This document shows, piece by piece, positions 50,464 to 60,967 of a stretch of 64,000 nt of DNA. The translations under genes and the position numbers were made by a program. The stretch is taken from contig NZ_CP045496.1 of NCBI RefSeq assembly GCF_015500075.1, forward strand, positions 4,846,001-4,910,000, written 5' to 3'. The notes under the pieces are model-generated. The model ran no database searches, was not told where the DNA came from, and was given only the letters and a program-made list of their open reading frames with translations. Numbering within the stretch: position 1 is the first letter of the stretch; every line of letters begins with the position of its first letter. Source of the stretch: Mesorhizobium sp. INR15. Its GTDB lineage: Bacteria; Pseudomonadota; Alphaproteobacteria; Rhizobiales; Rhizobiaceae.

Positions 50464-50715
50464 TCAGTCCCAGATCGGCCTGATGCCCTCGCGGTGCGCG
50501 TCGCAACGAGAGAGGCCGATATCCTTAAGCTGGTCGTCTGTCATCTCGAGCAATGCCAGTCGGCTGCGACGGCGATCGAGCAGACTGGCGATCCAGGTCA
50601 GGAATGACCTGACAAGGCGCAACAGCCGGCGGCCATAAGTCCCACGGCTGGAAGGACGCATCGCCCTCCCAAACAATTCAGGGCTGCCATGACGGATTGT
50701 CTCTATTGTATCCAT
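50464..50715 (-). CDS. DUF1127 domain protein
   Basis: An 83-residue basic protein whose C-terminal half, RRSRLALLEMTDDQLKDIGLSRCDAHREG, is a full DUF1127 motif. Longer members of this family bind RNA or act as regulators in some alphaproteobacteria. The ATG at 50715 lacks a strong ribosome binding site, and the open frame extends 32 codons further across the neighbouring MocR promoter; I take the shorter form. It diverges from the MocR gene at 50810, which may control it. Confidence 0.72.
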   Translation of the reverse strand: MDTIETIRHGSPELFGRAMRPSSRGTYGRRLLRLVRSFLTWIASLLDRRRSRLALLEMTDDQLKDIGLSRCDAHREGIRPIWD

Positions 50716-50771
50716 TTCATTTCTACCAAGAGCTACAAATTGCACCATTTTCTCTGCGCAACTCATATGTA

Positions 50772-50798
50772 TTGACTCATTGTGCGGCGCAATATAGA
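50772..50798 (+). promoter_or_regulatory. Predicted promoter of the MocR regulator gene
   Basis: TTGACT and TATAGA are 15 bases apart, a little short. The -10 ends only 11 bases before the ATG at 50810, so the transcript would have almost no leader. Confidence 0.4.
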
Positions 50799-50809
50799 AA
50801 ATTGTCACC

Positions 50810-52222
50810 ATGACAAATTGGCTCCCCGACCTATCGTCCGGTTCCGGCCCGCTCTATCAGCGCCTTGCTGACAGCATCGAGTCCGATATCGACAAGGGCG
50901 TCATCAATGCCGGCGCAAAACTGCCGCCGCAGCGCGATCTCGCTTATGATATCGGCGCCACCGTCGGCACGGTTGGCAGGGCGTATCAGGTGTTGCGTGA
51001 GCGCGGGCTGGTGAGCGGCGAAGTCGGGCGCGGAACCTATGTGCTCAGCCAGCACACAAGTGATGTGAAGACCGAGCCCATGGCGCGTGATGAAGCAGGC
51101 ACGCGCTATATGGATGCGCCGCGCGGCATGCTGCGTTTCGACAGCACGGCGGCGCCCGATATCGACCAGAGCACTGTCGTCACCGAGGTGCTGACGCGCA
51201 CGGCGCTCGACCATCCGCATGAGATTTCAAGCTATACGCGCGACTTTCCCGAACGCTGGTTCGAGGCCGGTGCGCGTTGGCTTTCGCGGAACTCGTTTCG
51301 CCCCAATGCCGACACCATGGTTCCCACGCTCGGCACCCACGCCGCTGTGATGGCCGCGATCGCGGCACTCACCACGCCCGGCGACTATATCGCGTTCGAG
51401 CATCTGACCTACTCGCAGATTTCCCGCAGCGCCGGGCTGATCGGCCGGCGAACCGCTCTGGTGGCGTCGGACAAGGATGGTCTCGATCCCGAGGATTTCG
51501 AACGCGTCTGCGCGCAAAAACACCCCAAGATGATCTTCCTGATGCCGACGGCCCAGAACCCGACACTGTCGACGCTGTCGGCGGCACGCCGCGAAGCGAT
51601 CGCGCGTGTCGCGCGCGAATATAATGTCATCCTCATCGAGGACGATCTCTACGGCAACCTCACCGACGATCCCACGCCGCTGTTGGCCGAGTATGCGCCC
51701 GAGCGTACGATCGTGGCCGGCGGCCTGTCAAAATCGGTCGCGGCCGGTGTGCGCGGCGGCTGGCTCTCCTGCCCGCCCGCCTATCGCCACCGCATCCGCG
51801 TCGCCCACAAGATGATGACTGGCGGCATGCCTTTCCTGCTGGCCGAGGTGAATGCAAGGCTGGTTTTGTCCGGCCAGGCCAGCGACATTCGCAAGCACTG
51901 CATTGCCGAAATCAGTGCCCGCATCGCGATCGCGCGCGAGACTTTGGCCGGCTTCGAGTTCAAGGCCCACGACAAGGTGCCCTTTGTCTGGCTCACCTTG
52001 CCCGACCCATGGCTTTCCGGCACGTTCAAGCATGCCTGCCTTGAACATGGCGTGCTGATCGATGACGAGGACGAGTTCAAGGCCGGCCGTTCCGAGCAGG
52101 TCTCGCACGGTGTCCGCTTCGGCGTCTCGCAGCCCAGGCATCGCAAGGACATCACGCAAGGCGTCGCCGTGATCCGGCGGTTGCTCGACGAAGGCCGCGC
52201 CGGATACGACAGCTTCTCCTGA
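50810..52222 (+). CDS. MocR-type GntR/aminotransferase fusion regulator
   Basis: A 470-residue regulator with an N-terminal GntR winged helix (about 10-75: YQRLADSIESDIDKGVINAG, LPPQRDLAYDIGATVGTVGRAY) and a C-terminal class I aminotransferase-like domain that binds PLP. The PLP lysine is in GGLSKSVAAGVRGGW, with ALIEDDLYGN-type Asp and Tyr contacts (ILIEDDLYGNL). MocR proteins sense PLP or amino-PLP adducts; targets vary. It is divergent from the DUF1127 gene. The ATG has no clear ribosome binding site, in line with a near-leaderless message. Confidence 0.92.
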   Translation: MTNWLPDLSSGSGPLYQRLADSIESDIDKGVINAGAKLPPQRDLAYDIGATVGTVGRAYQVLRERGLVSGEVGRGTYVLSQHTSDVKTEPMARDEAGTRYMDAPRGMLRFDSTAAPDIDQSTVVTEVLTRTALDHPHEISSYTRDFPERWFEAGARWLSRNSFRPNADTMVPTLGTHAAVMAAIAALTTPGDYIAFEHLTYSQISRSAGLIGRRTALVASDKDGLDPEDFERVCAQKHPKMIFLMPTAQNPTLSTLSAARREAIARVAREYNVILIEDDLYGNLTDDPTPLLAEYAPERTIVAGGLSKSVAAGVRGGWLSCPPAYRHRIRVAHKMMTGGMPFLLAEVNARLVLSGQASDIRKHCIAEISARIAIARETLAGFEFKAHDKVPFVWLTLPDPWLSGTFKHACLEHGVLIDDEDEFKAGRSEQVSHGVRFGVSQPRHRKDITQGVAVIRRLLDEGRAGYDSFS

Positions 52223-52375
52223 GCCACAAAGCGCCTTGCGCGCGAGGGATCGTCATTGCCCTGTGGCTTTGTCCGGTTTTCGCGCGTTTTTCGTCAATCC
52301 AAGGGTGTATCGGCCTGTCTGCTTGCGATAAGACGGGACTCAAAATCCCAACGCCCCGGATAAAAATCGCCGCCC

Positions 52376-54603
<2,228 letters not shown>

Positions 54604-54607
<4 letters not shown>

Positions 54608-55116
54608 CGAAGCTGGCCGCCCGGGCGCTGCTTGCAGTCGTCTTCTGGCCGTCGCTGTTCTTCTTCTGGTTCCTCGGCCCGTTCGTCTTCTTCCTGCTGT
54701 CGACGACCTCAAGCGAGGTTTGCACGCGGCTGGAAACGCGCTCCGAGTTCTTGGCGGCTGCCAACGGCACGCTGCCGATGCTGGCCTTGCAGGATTTTAT
54801 CTACGCGGTTCCAATCGTGTGCCTGGTGCTGTGGAGCCGTCTTTCGCCCGAGCCGGCACGGTCGAGACATATCGTTACCTGCATCCAGTTCTTTGCTGCC
54901 TCGGTTGTCATCGGAGCACTGTGGGAATACGGCTCGTCGCTTGTCTGTGACGGCTACGGCCAGGCGTTTTTCTCGCCGCTCTGGCAGATGACGAGCTATC
55001 TCCCGATAATCGCCCTGGCGCTCAACATTCCGCTTTATGTGCTGGCCTTCAGTCTTGGCCGCGCTTTCTCGATGCGCGAAGACGCTCCCGACGAAGGAGT
55101 GGACCAGTTGGGCTAG
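54604..55116 (+). CDS. Small membrane protein coupled to purL
   Basis: A 170-residue protein with four predicted membrane segments (about 7-32, 60-78, 90-108 and 128-150) and two cysteines facing the same side (EVCTRLE, LVCDGYG). The TTG start overlaps the purL stop by four bases, which argues for coupled translation; there is no ATG before the first membrane segment. No family recognised. It is 96 bases upstream of bolA. Confidence 0.62.
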
Positions 55117-55212
55117 ACCGCCCTGGAGTCTCTTCAATCCAAACCAGAAAGGCTTTAGGCTCCCCCGACTCTCATCGCAGGGGCCACGCCGCCCAAAACA
55201 GGATTTTTTGCC

Positions 55213-55446
55213 ATGGCAATGGATGCCCACGACATCGAAAAACTGATCAAGGACGGCATCCCGGACGCCAGGGTGACAATCCGCGACTTGGCCGGCGACG
55301 GCGATCATTATGCGGCCGAGGTGGTGGCCGAAAGCTTTCGCGGCAAGAGCCGCGTCCAGCAGCACCAGATGGTCTATGATTCACTGAAGGGCAATATGGG
55401 CGGCGTGCTGCACGCACTGGCCCTGCAGACCAGCGTTCCCGACTAG
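55213..55446 (+). CDS. BolA family protein
   Basis: A 77-residue BolA/IbaG-type protein. The conserved part runs from ARVTIRDLAGDGDHYAAEVVAESF to SRVQQHQMVYDSLKG, with the invariant His near VQQHQMVY. BolA proteins pair with CGFS glutaredoxins through a shared [2Fe-2S] cluster to sense or deliver iron-sulfur clusters. The CGFS glutaredoxin gene lies 0.9 kb downstream (56361), separated by a broken methyltransferase gene. Confidence 0.94.
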   Translation: MAMDAHDIEKLIKDGIPDARVTIRDLAGDGDHYAAEVVAESFRGKSRVQQHQMVYDSLKGNMGGVLHALALQTSVPD

Positions 55447-55479
55447 GACATTTTTGCTTCCAACCCAGAGACGATCAAG

Positions 55480-56210
55480 ATGGCGAGCGATACGCCGATC
55501 GCCAAGCCGGCCTATGCCTCGTTCGCGGATCGTTATTGATGCGCTCGCGCCAACCAAGCCGCACAATGCGCTGTACGAACGCCCGGCTTCGCTCGCTCTC
55601 ATGGGCGATGTCGCCGGGCTGGATATTCTTGATGCCGGTTGCGGCTCCGGCATCTCAGCGGAAAAACTGGCCCGTGCCGGTGCGCGTGTCCGCGCCTTCG
55701 ACGTCACCCCGGAAATGACAGCATTGGCTCGCTCGCGATGCGCGGGGCTGGGCGTGGACATCCGGGAAGGCGACATGTCGAGTCCGATCGACTGGATCGC
55801 CGATCGGAGTGTCGATGGCGTGCTTTGTGCGCTGGCGTTGGATTATGTCGAGGATCTCAAGCCGGTGTTCGCCGAATTCCACCGCGTTACGCGGCCGGGC
55901 GGTTGGCTGGTCTTCTCGATGGGGCACCCCATGCGTGACTGGGCGGATGCACGCACCAGAGGTCAAAAGACCTATTTCGAGGCCAATCGCTGGGGCATGC
56001 ACTGGACCGGCTTTGGCGAACCCAATCCCTATGTTGGAATCCTACCGCAGGCCGCTGGGCGACATCCTCAACGGCCTTGCCGGCGCAGGCTGGATGCTCG
56101 ACCGATTCGTCGAGCCGCGTCCCCAGCCGGAAATGGAAACCATGGATCCTCGGCACTTTGCCGAGTTGAGCATGTCGCCGGCGTTCATCTGCGTGCGCGC
56201 CCGCAAATAG
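55480..56210 (+). pseudogene. SAM-dependent methyltransferase broken by two frameshifts
   Basis: The pieces join into one class I methyltransferase of about 242 residues: MASDTPIAKPAYASFADRY (55480-55536), then DALAPTKPHNALYERP through to EPNPYV, then ESYRRPLGDILNGLAG to FICVRARK. The SAM site is LDILDAGCGSGISAEKLA. One extra base near 55536-55537 (TTATTGATG) creates an immediate TGA; one extra base near 56034-56037 (GTTGGAATCC) shifts the frame again. Removing one base at each spot restores the whole protein. Either the gene is dead or the assembly has two small errors. An internal start could yield an active core without the C-terminal part. Confidence 0.82.
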
Positions 56211-56360
56211 CCTGAGCACCCGGTGCCGCTTGGCCCAAGTCGGCCGATCCTTTGCGCCATTTCGGCGATGGCATGGCTAATGTCTTGTTTCAGGCAATCT
56301 ATGGGTTTATTTGAACTGTATGTTTCGAGCCTGACTCCCACAGGCGGGAAAGGATTATCC

Positions 56361-56696
56361 ATGAGTGGCATGAACGACTACATCGACAACGAAGTGAAAG
56401 GCAACGACGTCGTGCTTTTCATGAAAGGCACGCCTGGCTTCCCGCAATGCGGGTTTTCCGGACAGGTCGTACAGATTCTCGACTATATCGGTGCCGACTA
56501 TAAGGGCGTGAATGTCCTCGACTCGGCCGAACTGCGCCAAGGCATCAAGGAATATTCCAACTGGCCGACGATCCCGCAGCTTTACGTCAAGGGCGAGTTC
56601 GTTGGCGGCTGCGACATCATCCGCGAGATGTTCCAGGCTGGCGAGTTGCAGACCTTCCTGGTCGAAAAGGGCGTGCGCGTAAAAGGCGCTGCCTGA
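56361..56696 (+). CDS. grxD: Monothiol CGFS glutaredoxin
   Basis: A 111-residue Grx4-type protein that carries a [2Fe-2S] cluster between two monomers or with BolA. The active-site motif is CGFS (Cys30 to Ser33) in FPQCGFSGQVV, the glutathione site includes SNWPTIPQLYVKGEFVGGCDI. I chose the ATG at 56361 for the usual MSGMNDYIDNEVKGN start. A strong terminator follows at 56737. BolA is encoded just upstream. Confidence 0.95.
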   Translation: MSGMNDYIDNEVKGNDVVLFMKGTPGFPQCGFSGQVVQILDYIGADYKGVNVLDSAELRQGIKEYSNWPTIPQLYVKGEFVGGCDIIREMFQAGELQTFLVEKGVRVKGAA

Positions 56697-56736
56697 TTTC
56701 TGTTTGTAGCCCCGGCCTCCGGGACCAAGACGAGCC

Positions 56737-56760
56737 AATGCGCCGGCCCGCCGGCGCATT
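56737..56760 (+). terminator. Terminator after grxD
   Basis: AATGCGCCGG pairs perfectly with CCGGCGCATT around the loop CCCG, followed by TTCG, so the descending side ends in four Ts. It starts 40 bases after the grxD stop. Confidence 0.78.
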
Positions 56761-56784
56761 TTCGTTTGAAAGATCGGACTTGCC

Positions 56785-58053
56785 GTGGACCAGCAAAAAC
56801 AGGCAACGCAATCGGCAGTCAAATTGCCCATTCCGCGCTGGGAATTCATCGCGCTTTGCGCGGCGCTGATGGCGCTGAATTCGCTTGCCATCGACATCAT
56901 GCTGCCGGCGCTGCAGCAGATCGGCGCCTCGCTGGGTGTCGAGAATGAAAACCACCGCCAATATGTGATCGTCGCCTATATGCTCGGCTTCGGCGGCGGG
57001 CAGCTGTTCTTCGGTCCTATCTCGGATCGCTATGGACGCCGCGCGCCGCTCGTCTTCGGCCTGATCGTCTATGTTGCCGCCGCGGCCGCCGCCGCCATCT
57101 CGCCGACTTTTGCCATATTGCTTGCCTGCCGCCTGGTGCAGGGCTTCGGCGCGGCTGCAACACGCGTCATCGCCGTCTCGATCGTGCGCGATACCTTCGA
57201 AGGCCGGCGCATGGCCGAGGTGATGTCGCTGATCTTCATGGTGTTCATGGCGATTCCGGTCATCGCGCCAGGCATTGGCCAGCTCGTCATGCTGTTTGCG
57301 AGCTGGCACTGGATCTTTGTCGCCATGGCCGTCGGCGCCCTGATCGTGTCGGCCTGGGCACTGCTGCGCTTGCCGGAGACGCTACGTCCAGAACATCGCC
57401 GGCCGCTGACAGTACGCTCGGTCGCCGATGGTTTCCGCATCGTCCTGACTAACCGCATCGCACTCTGCTACGCCTTTGCCAGCACCTTCATCTTCGCCGC
57501 CATGTTCGGCTTCATCAGTTCGGCACAGCAGATCTATCTCGATATCTTCCATGTCGGCGAGCTGTTCCCCGTCATCTTTGCCGGCGTCGCCGGCGTGCTC
57601 GCTTTTTCGAACTTCCTGAATTCGCGGCTGGTCGGGCGGGTTGGCATGCGCCGCCTGTCGCAAGGCGCGTTGTTGCTGTTCCTCTGCGTCAGCCTCGCCT
57701 GGCTCGTCGTCTCGCTCGAGATGAATATGCCGCTCTGGCTGTTCATCGCCTTCTTTGCCGGCGCGATGTTGCCGTTCGGCGGCCTTGGTGCGAATTTCAA
57801 CGCGCTTGCCATGGAGCCGCTCGGCGAACTCGCCGGCACGGCTGCATCCATTCTGGGCTTCATGCAGACCTTTCTTGGCGCCATCATCGGCGCGCTGATC
57901 GGCCAGGCCTACAATGGCACGGTGACGCCGCTGGCCGCTGGCTTCTGCAGCGTCTCGGTCGCTGCCCTGCTGATGATCCTGATCGCCGAGCGCGGCAAGA
58001 TGTTCCAGCCGCACAACCCACCCGTCTCAGGGCACGTCACTGATCTGCATTAA
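56785..58053 (+). CDS. Bcr/CflA family drug efflux MFS transporter
   Basis: A 422-residue transporter with 12 predicted membrane segments of the major facilitator superfamily, DHA1 drug/proton antiporter type. Marks are LNSLAIDIMLPALQQIG in the first helix, the loop GPISDRYGRRAPLVFG between helices 2 and 3, and RLVQGFGAAATRVIAVSIVRD in helix 4. The start is GTG at 56785. Substrates of Bcr/CflA proteins include bicyclomycin, sulfonamides and cysteine-type compounds; the actual one is not readable. Confidence 0.9.
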   Translation: MDQQKQATQSAVKLPIPRWEFIALCAALMALNSLAIDIMLPALQQIGASLGVENENHRQYVIVAYMLGFGGGQLFFGPISDRYGRRAPLVFGLIVYVAAAAAAAISPTFAILLACRLVQGFGAAATRVIAVSIVRDTFEGRRMAEVMSLIFMVFMAIPVIAPGIGQLVMLFASWHWIFVAMAVGALIVSAWALLRLPETLRPEHRRPLTVRSVADGFRIVLTNRIALCYAFASTFIFAAMFGFISSAQQIYLDIFHVGELFPVIFAGVAGVLAFSNFLNSRLVGRVGMRRLSQGALLLFLCVSLAWLVVSLEMNMPLWLFIAFFAGAMLPFGGLGANFNALAMEPLGELAGTAASILGFMQTFLGAIIGALIGQAYNGTVTPLAAGFCSVSVAALLMILIAERGKMFQPHNPPVSGHVTDLH

Positions 58054-58083
58054 CCTCTGGCGGTCAGTCCGGTAACTTGAGGG

Positions 58084-58917
58084 TCAATTCTGGTCGGTCC
58101 AGAGCTCGCGGCGCAGGACCTGCCAGCTTTCCTTGTCGGGCGCGACAAGCAGGCCGCCGTCGAGATGCGATGGCAGATAGGCGCTGCCGTCAAAGCGCGC
58201 GGCATAGCCGCCGGCCTCGGCGTGGATCAGCACGCCGGCAAGATGATCCCATGGCATCAGCTTGTTGTAGACGACGAAATGGGCATGGCCGCTGGCCAGC
58301 AGCCGGTATTCGTGAGCCGCGCAGCGATAAGCGAATTGCGACAGGATTTTCGTCTGGTTGCGCGCCAGCCGCGAGCGCTCCGGCTCGGACACGTACTGCC
58401 AGGAGACAGAGCCGGTCATTTGCGAGATCGGCGCCGGCTTGATGACGCGCACCTTCTCGATGCTGCCATGCGCGTGCCTGATATGGCTGCCGGCGCCCTT
58501 GGCGCCGATCAGCCAGTCCTTGCCAACGGGATCGTGGATGACGCCGGCAACGGTCTCACCCTTGACCACGACCGCCAGCATGACGCCGAACAGCGGCACG
58601 CCCGAAGCGAAGTTGAACGTGCCGTCCACCGGATCGATGACGAAGGCGAGATCCGCGTCGCCCAGGCCGTCGAGCAGCGCCGGGTTGTCGGAGCAGGCTT
58701 CTTCGCCGATCACCATCGCCTGGGGATAGCGTTGCCGCAGCCTGGCGGTGATGAGGCGCTCGGCATTGACATCAGCCTGGGTTACCAGGTCAGCGGCGGA
58801 GGTCTTCTGGCGGATATCGCCGTCACCCAGCCTGCGAAAGCGCGGCATGATTTCGACCGTCGCTGCCTCGGCCAGGAGGCTGGAAAGCCAGTCGATTGCG
58901 ACGTCGTCAAATGTCAT
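58084..58917 (-). CDS. Inositol monophosphatase family protein
   Basis: A 277-residue Mg-dependent phosphatase. The metal-binding motifs are GEEACSDNPALLDGL (Glu), VIDPVDGTFNFASGVPLF (DPxDGTxxF) and KLMPWDHLAGVLIHAEAGG (WDxAxG). Possible substrates are inositol phosphate, histidinol phosphate or PAP-type nucleotides; sequence alone does not decide. Its ATG overlaps the last 11 bases of ttcA, so the two are co-translated. Confidence 0.92.
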   Translation of the reverse strand: MTFDDVAIDWLSSLLAEAATVEIMPRFRRLGDGDIRQKTSAADLVTQADVNAERLITARLRQRYPQAMVIGEEACSDNPALLDGLGDADLAFVIDPVDGTFNFASGVPLFGVMLAVVVKGETVAGVIHDPVGKDWLIGAKGAGSHIRHAHGSIEKVRVIKPAPISQMTGSVSWQYVSEPERSRLARNQTKILSQFAYRCAAHEYRLLASGHAHFVVYNKLMPWDHLAGVLIHAEAGGYAARFDGSAYLPSHLDGGLLVAPDKESWQVLRRELWTDQN

Positions 58918-59797
58918 CGGAAATGTCTTGCCCGGTGCTGAGGGTTTCGTTGAGAGCGGCGAAGTCGAACAGCTTTCGGTCGAGCAGATGCGATGGCCTG
59001 GTGTTCGACAGCGCGCGAATCATGATGTCCTTGCGGCCGGGCATGCGCTTTTCGATATCCTCGAGCATCGCCTTCATGACGTTGCGCTGCAGGCCTTCCT
59101 GGCTACCGCAGAGATCGCAAGGGATGATCGGGAACCGCATCGCGGCGGCGAATTTCTCGAGGTCGGCCTCGGCGCAGTAGCTCAATGGCCGCAGCACCAT
59201 GACGTCGCCGTCGTCGTTGAGAAGTTTCGGCGGCATGGCGGCGAGACGGCCGCCATGGAACAGGTTCATCAGGAAGGTTTCCAGGATGTCCTCGCGGTGA
59301 TGGCCAAGCACCAGCGCCGAACAGCCCTCCTCGCGCGCGATGCGATAGAGATGGCCACGCCTGAGCCGCGAGCACAGCGAGCAATAGGTGCTGCCTTCGG
59401 GCAACTTGTCGGTGACGACAGAATAAGTGTCCTGGTACTCGATGCGATGCTCGATACCATGCAAGTCGAGATAGTCGGGCAGGATGTGCTTGGGAAAGTT
59501 AGGCTGACCCTGGTCGAGATTGCAGGCCAGAAGCTCGACCGGCAGCAGCCCGCGCCACTTAAGGTCGAGCAGCACCGCCAGCAGTCCGTAGGAGTCCTTG
59601 CCGCCCGACAGGGCGACCAGCCAGCGCGTGCCCGGCTTGACCATCGAGAAATCCTCGATCGCCTGGCGGGTGAGCCGCAACAGCCGCTTGCGCAGTTTGT
59701 TGAATTCGACCGATGACGGCACATCGGCGAACAGCGGATGGAAGCCGCCTTCAGTGTCGGCGATTGGTTCAAGCTTGAGATCTGGCAGCATGTTCAT
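58907..59797 (-). CDS. ttcA: tRNA 2-thiocytidine(32) synthetase TtcA
   Basis: Adds sulfur to cytidine 32 of certain tRNAs, using ATP and a [4Fe-4S] cluster. The PP-loop is ALSGGKDSYGLL, and the cluster cysteines are in CSLCSRLRRG and CDLCGSQEG (two CxxC pairs, of which three Cys bind the cluster in E. coli). I prefer the ATG at 59797 (296 residues); a TTG five codons earlier is the only longer start. The end overlaps the inositol monophosphatase gene. The pair is transcribed towards the MFS gene. Confidence 0.93.
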   Translation of the reverse strand: MNMLPDLKLEPIADTEGGFHPLFADVPSSVEFNKLRKRLLRLTRQAIEDFSMVKPGTRWLVALSGGKDSYGLLAVLLDLKWRGLLPVELLACNLDQGQPNFPKHILPDYLDLHGIEHRIEYQDTYSVVTDKLPEGSTYCSLCSRLRRGHLYRIAREEGCSALVLGHHREDILETFLMNLFHGGRLAAMPPKLLNDDGDVMVLRPLSYCAEADLEKFAAAMRFPIIPCDLCGSQEGLQRNVMKAMLEDIEKRMPGRKDIMIRALSNTRPSHLLDRKLFDFAALNETLSTGQDISDDI

Positions 59798-59910
59798 GGC
59801 GCGTCGGTCCAAGTGCCCTTGTTGCCGCCCGGATTACCGCATCGACCCGAAAATCGAAATCGATTTCTGCGGCGCAAGCCTTCAACCGGGAATACGAGAG
59901 CACAAAAGAA

Positions 59911-59933
59911 AAGGCCGCCTCGACGGCGGCCTT
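59911..59933 (-). terminator. Terminator after rpsD
   Basis: AAGGCCGCC pairs with GGCGGCCTT around TCGAC. On the minus strand TTTTCTTTT follows. It begins 26 bases after the rpsD stop. Confidence 0.88.
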
Positions 59934-59958
59934 TGGATTTTGTCGCAACCGCGTTCGA

Positions 59959-60576
59959 TTAACGCGAGTAGAATTCGACGACCAGGTTCGGTTCCATCTG
60001 GACGGCGAACGGAACGTCCGCCAGGCCGGGGATGCGCGAGAAGGTCGCGACCATCTTGTTGTGATCGGCTTCGATGTAATCCGGCACGTCGCGCTCGGCC
60101 AGGCCGACCGCTTCCAGAACGATCACCAGCTGCTTCGACTTCTCACGAACTTCGATCACGTCGCCCGGCTTGCAGCGGTACGAACCGATGTTCACGCGCT
60201 TGCCGTTGACGTTGACGTGGCCGTGGTTGACGAACTGACGCGCCGCGAAAATGGTCGGCACGAACTTGGAGCGGTAGACAACCGCGTCGAGACGCGACTC
60301 GAGCAGGCCGATCAGGTTCTCGGAGGTGTCGCCCTTGCGGCGGTCCGCCTCTTCATACACCTTGCGGAACTGCTTTTCCGAAACGTCGCCGTAGTGACCC
60401 TTCAGCTTCTGCTTGGCGCGCAGCTGCAGGCCGAAATCGGAAAGCTTGCCCTTGCGGCGCTGGCCATGCTGGCCGGGGCCGTATTCACGCTTGTTGACCG
60501 GGGACTTCGGGCGGCCCCAGATGTTTTCGCCGAGACGGCGGTCGATCTTATACTTCGCGGATTCGCGCTTGCTCAT
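59959..60576 (-). CDS. rpsD: 30S ribosomal protein S4
   Basis: The 205-residue primary binding protein of the 30S body, which also controls its own synthesis in several bacteria. MSKRESAKYKIDRRLGENIWG, YGPGQHGQRRKGKLSDFG, and the S4 RNA-binding domain SRLDAVVYRSKFVPTIFAARQFVNHGHVNVNGKRV are diagnostic. AAAGGGA precedes the ATG at 60576. It is transcribed alone here, as is usual in Rhizobiales, with a strong terminator behind and a structured leader ahead. Confidence 0.98.
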   Translation of the reverse strand: MSKRESAKYKIDRRLGENIWGRPKSPVNKREYGPGQHGQRRKGKLSDFGLQLRAKQKLKGHYGDVSEKQFRKVYEEADRRKGDTSENLIGLLESRLDAVVYRSKFVPTIFAARQFVNHGHVNVNGKRVNIGSYRCKPGDVIEVREKSKQLVIVLEAVGLAERDVPDYIEADHNKMVATFSRIPGLADVPFAVQMEPNLVVEFYSR

Positions 60577-60598
60577 CGCATTCCCTTTCAAAACAACA

Positions 60599-60623
60599 CA
60601 CCCGGAACCTCATGGTCCGGGTG
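60599..60623 (-). promoter_or_regulatory. rpsD: Hairpin just before the rpsD ribosome binding site
   Basis: CACCCGGA pairs perfectly with TCCGGGTG; on the minus strand the hairpin is followed by TGTTGTTTTG and then the rpsD ribosome binding site. It looks like an attenuator or a protein-binding leader structure, in keeping with S4 self-control known in other bacteria. Confidence 0.45.
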
Positions 60624-60666
60624 AAGGAAACGCGCCCTCCTCTGGCCTCCGTTTCGAGACCTGACA

Positions 60667-60697
60667 GGGTTTTCCCACGCAACGCGGCGGAAAACCC
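60667..60697 (-). promoter_or_regulatory. rpsD: Second leader hairpin of rpsD
   Basis: GGGTTTTCC pairs along all nine bases with GGAAAACCC around a 13-base loop. It lies 90 bases before the rpsD start, inside the probable leader. Role inferred from position only. Confidence 0.4.
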
Positions 60698-60742
60698 ACG
60701 GGACACGTCATTTCAAACAAGGTCGGAAGACTGGTCCGCCAA

Positions 60743-60776
60743 ACCTTGGCATACAAACTTGACCTTGGCATACAAA
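60743..60776. repeat. Two direct copies of a 15-base element, period 19
   Basis: ACCTTGGCATACAAA occurs at 60743-60757 and again at 60762-60776, separated by CTTG. It lies where the rpsD promoter should be, so it may be a doubled protein-binding site or a small duplication. Confidence 0.8.
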
Positions 60777-60783
60777 AAGAAAC

Positions 60784-60805
60784 CACCGGACATCGCTGCC
60801 CGGTG
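60784..60805 (-). terminator. Terminator-like hairpin upstream of the rpsD promoter region
   Basis: CACCGG pairs with CCGGTG; on the minus strand GTTTCTTTTTG follows. No minus-strand gene ends just before it, the nearest being the HxlR gene 440 bases away. It may shield rpsD from read-through. Confidence 0.45.
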
Positions 60806-60865
60806 TTGGCGGTTCGTTAAACGGAGATTTAACCGGTGTCAAGCTTGTGAGTGGCGCCGCGCAAG

Positions 60866-60890
60866 GCAACCATATAACGTTTTCCACGTT
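60866..60890 (+). promoter_or_regulatory. Weak EcfG-type promoter match
   Basis: GCAAC, 16 bases, CGTT: one mismatch to GGAAC-N16-CGTT, the general-stress promoter of Rhizobiales. It stands 78 bases before the small secreted protein gene. Confidence 0.25.
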
Positions 60891-60967
60891 GATGCGGTGC
60901 CGGATATGGCGGGAGGTAGCGCCAACGGCATCAGGAAGGGACTGGAGCTAGAGGAGCCCGACTTAAG

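Larger units (their letters stand above)
60577..60967. other. Leader/promoter region between rpsD and the small secreted protein gene
   Basis: These 390 bases hold no gene. On the minus strand, from the far end, they contain a terminator-like hairpin (60784-60805, followed by GTTTCTTTTTG), a 15-base direct repeat, and two perfect hairpins that would lie in the rpsD leader. On the plus strand a weak EcfG-type match precedes the gene at 60968. Confidence 0.55.

Noticed and set aside
52335..52349. tRNA-Leu-like anticodon arm (GGGA-CTCAAAA-TCCC) before purL
   Set aside because: The loop would fit a CAA anticodon, but no acceptor stem, D-arm or T-arm surrounds it; a 4-base stem is expected by chance.
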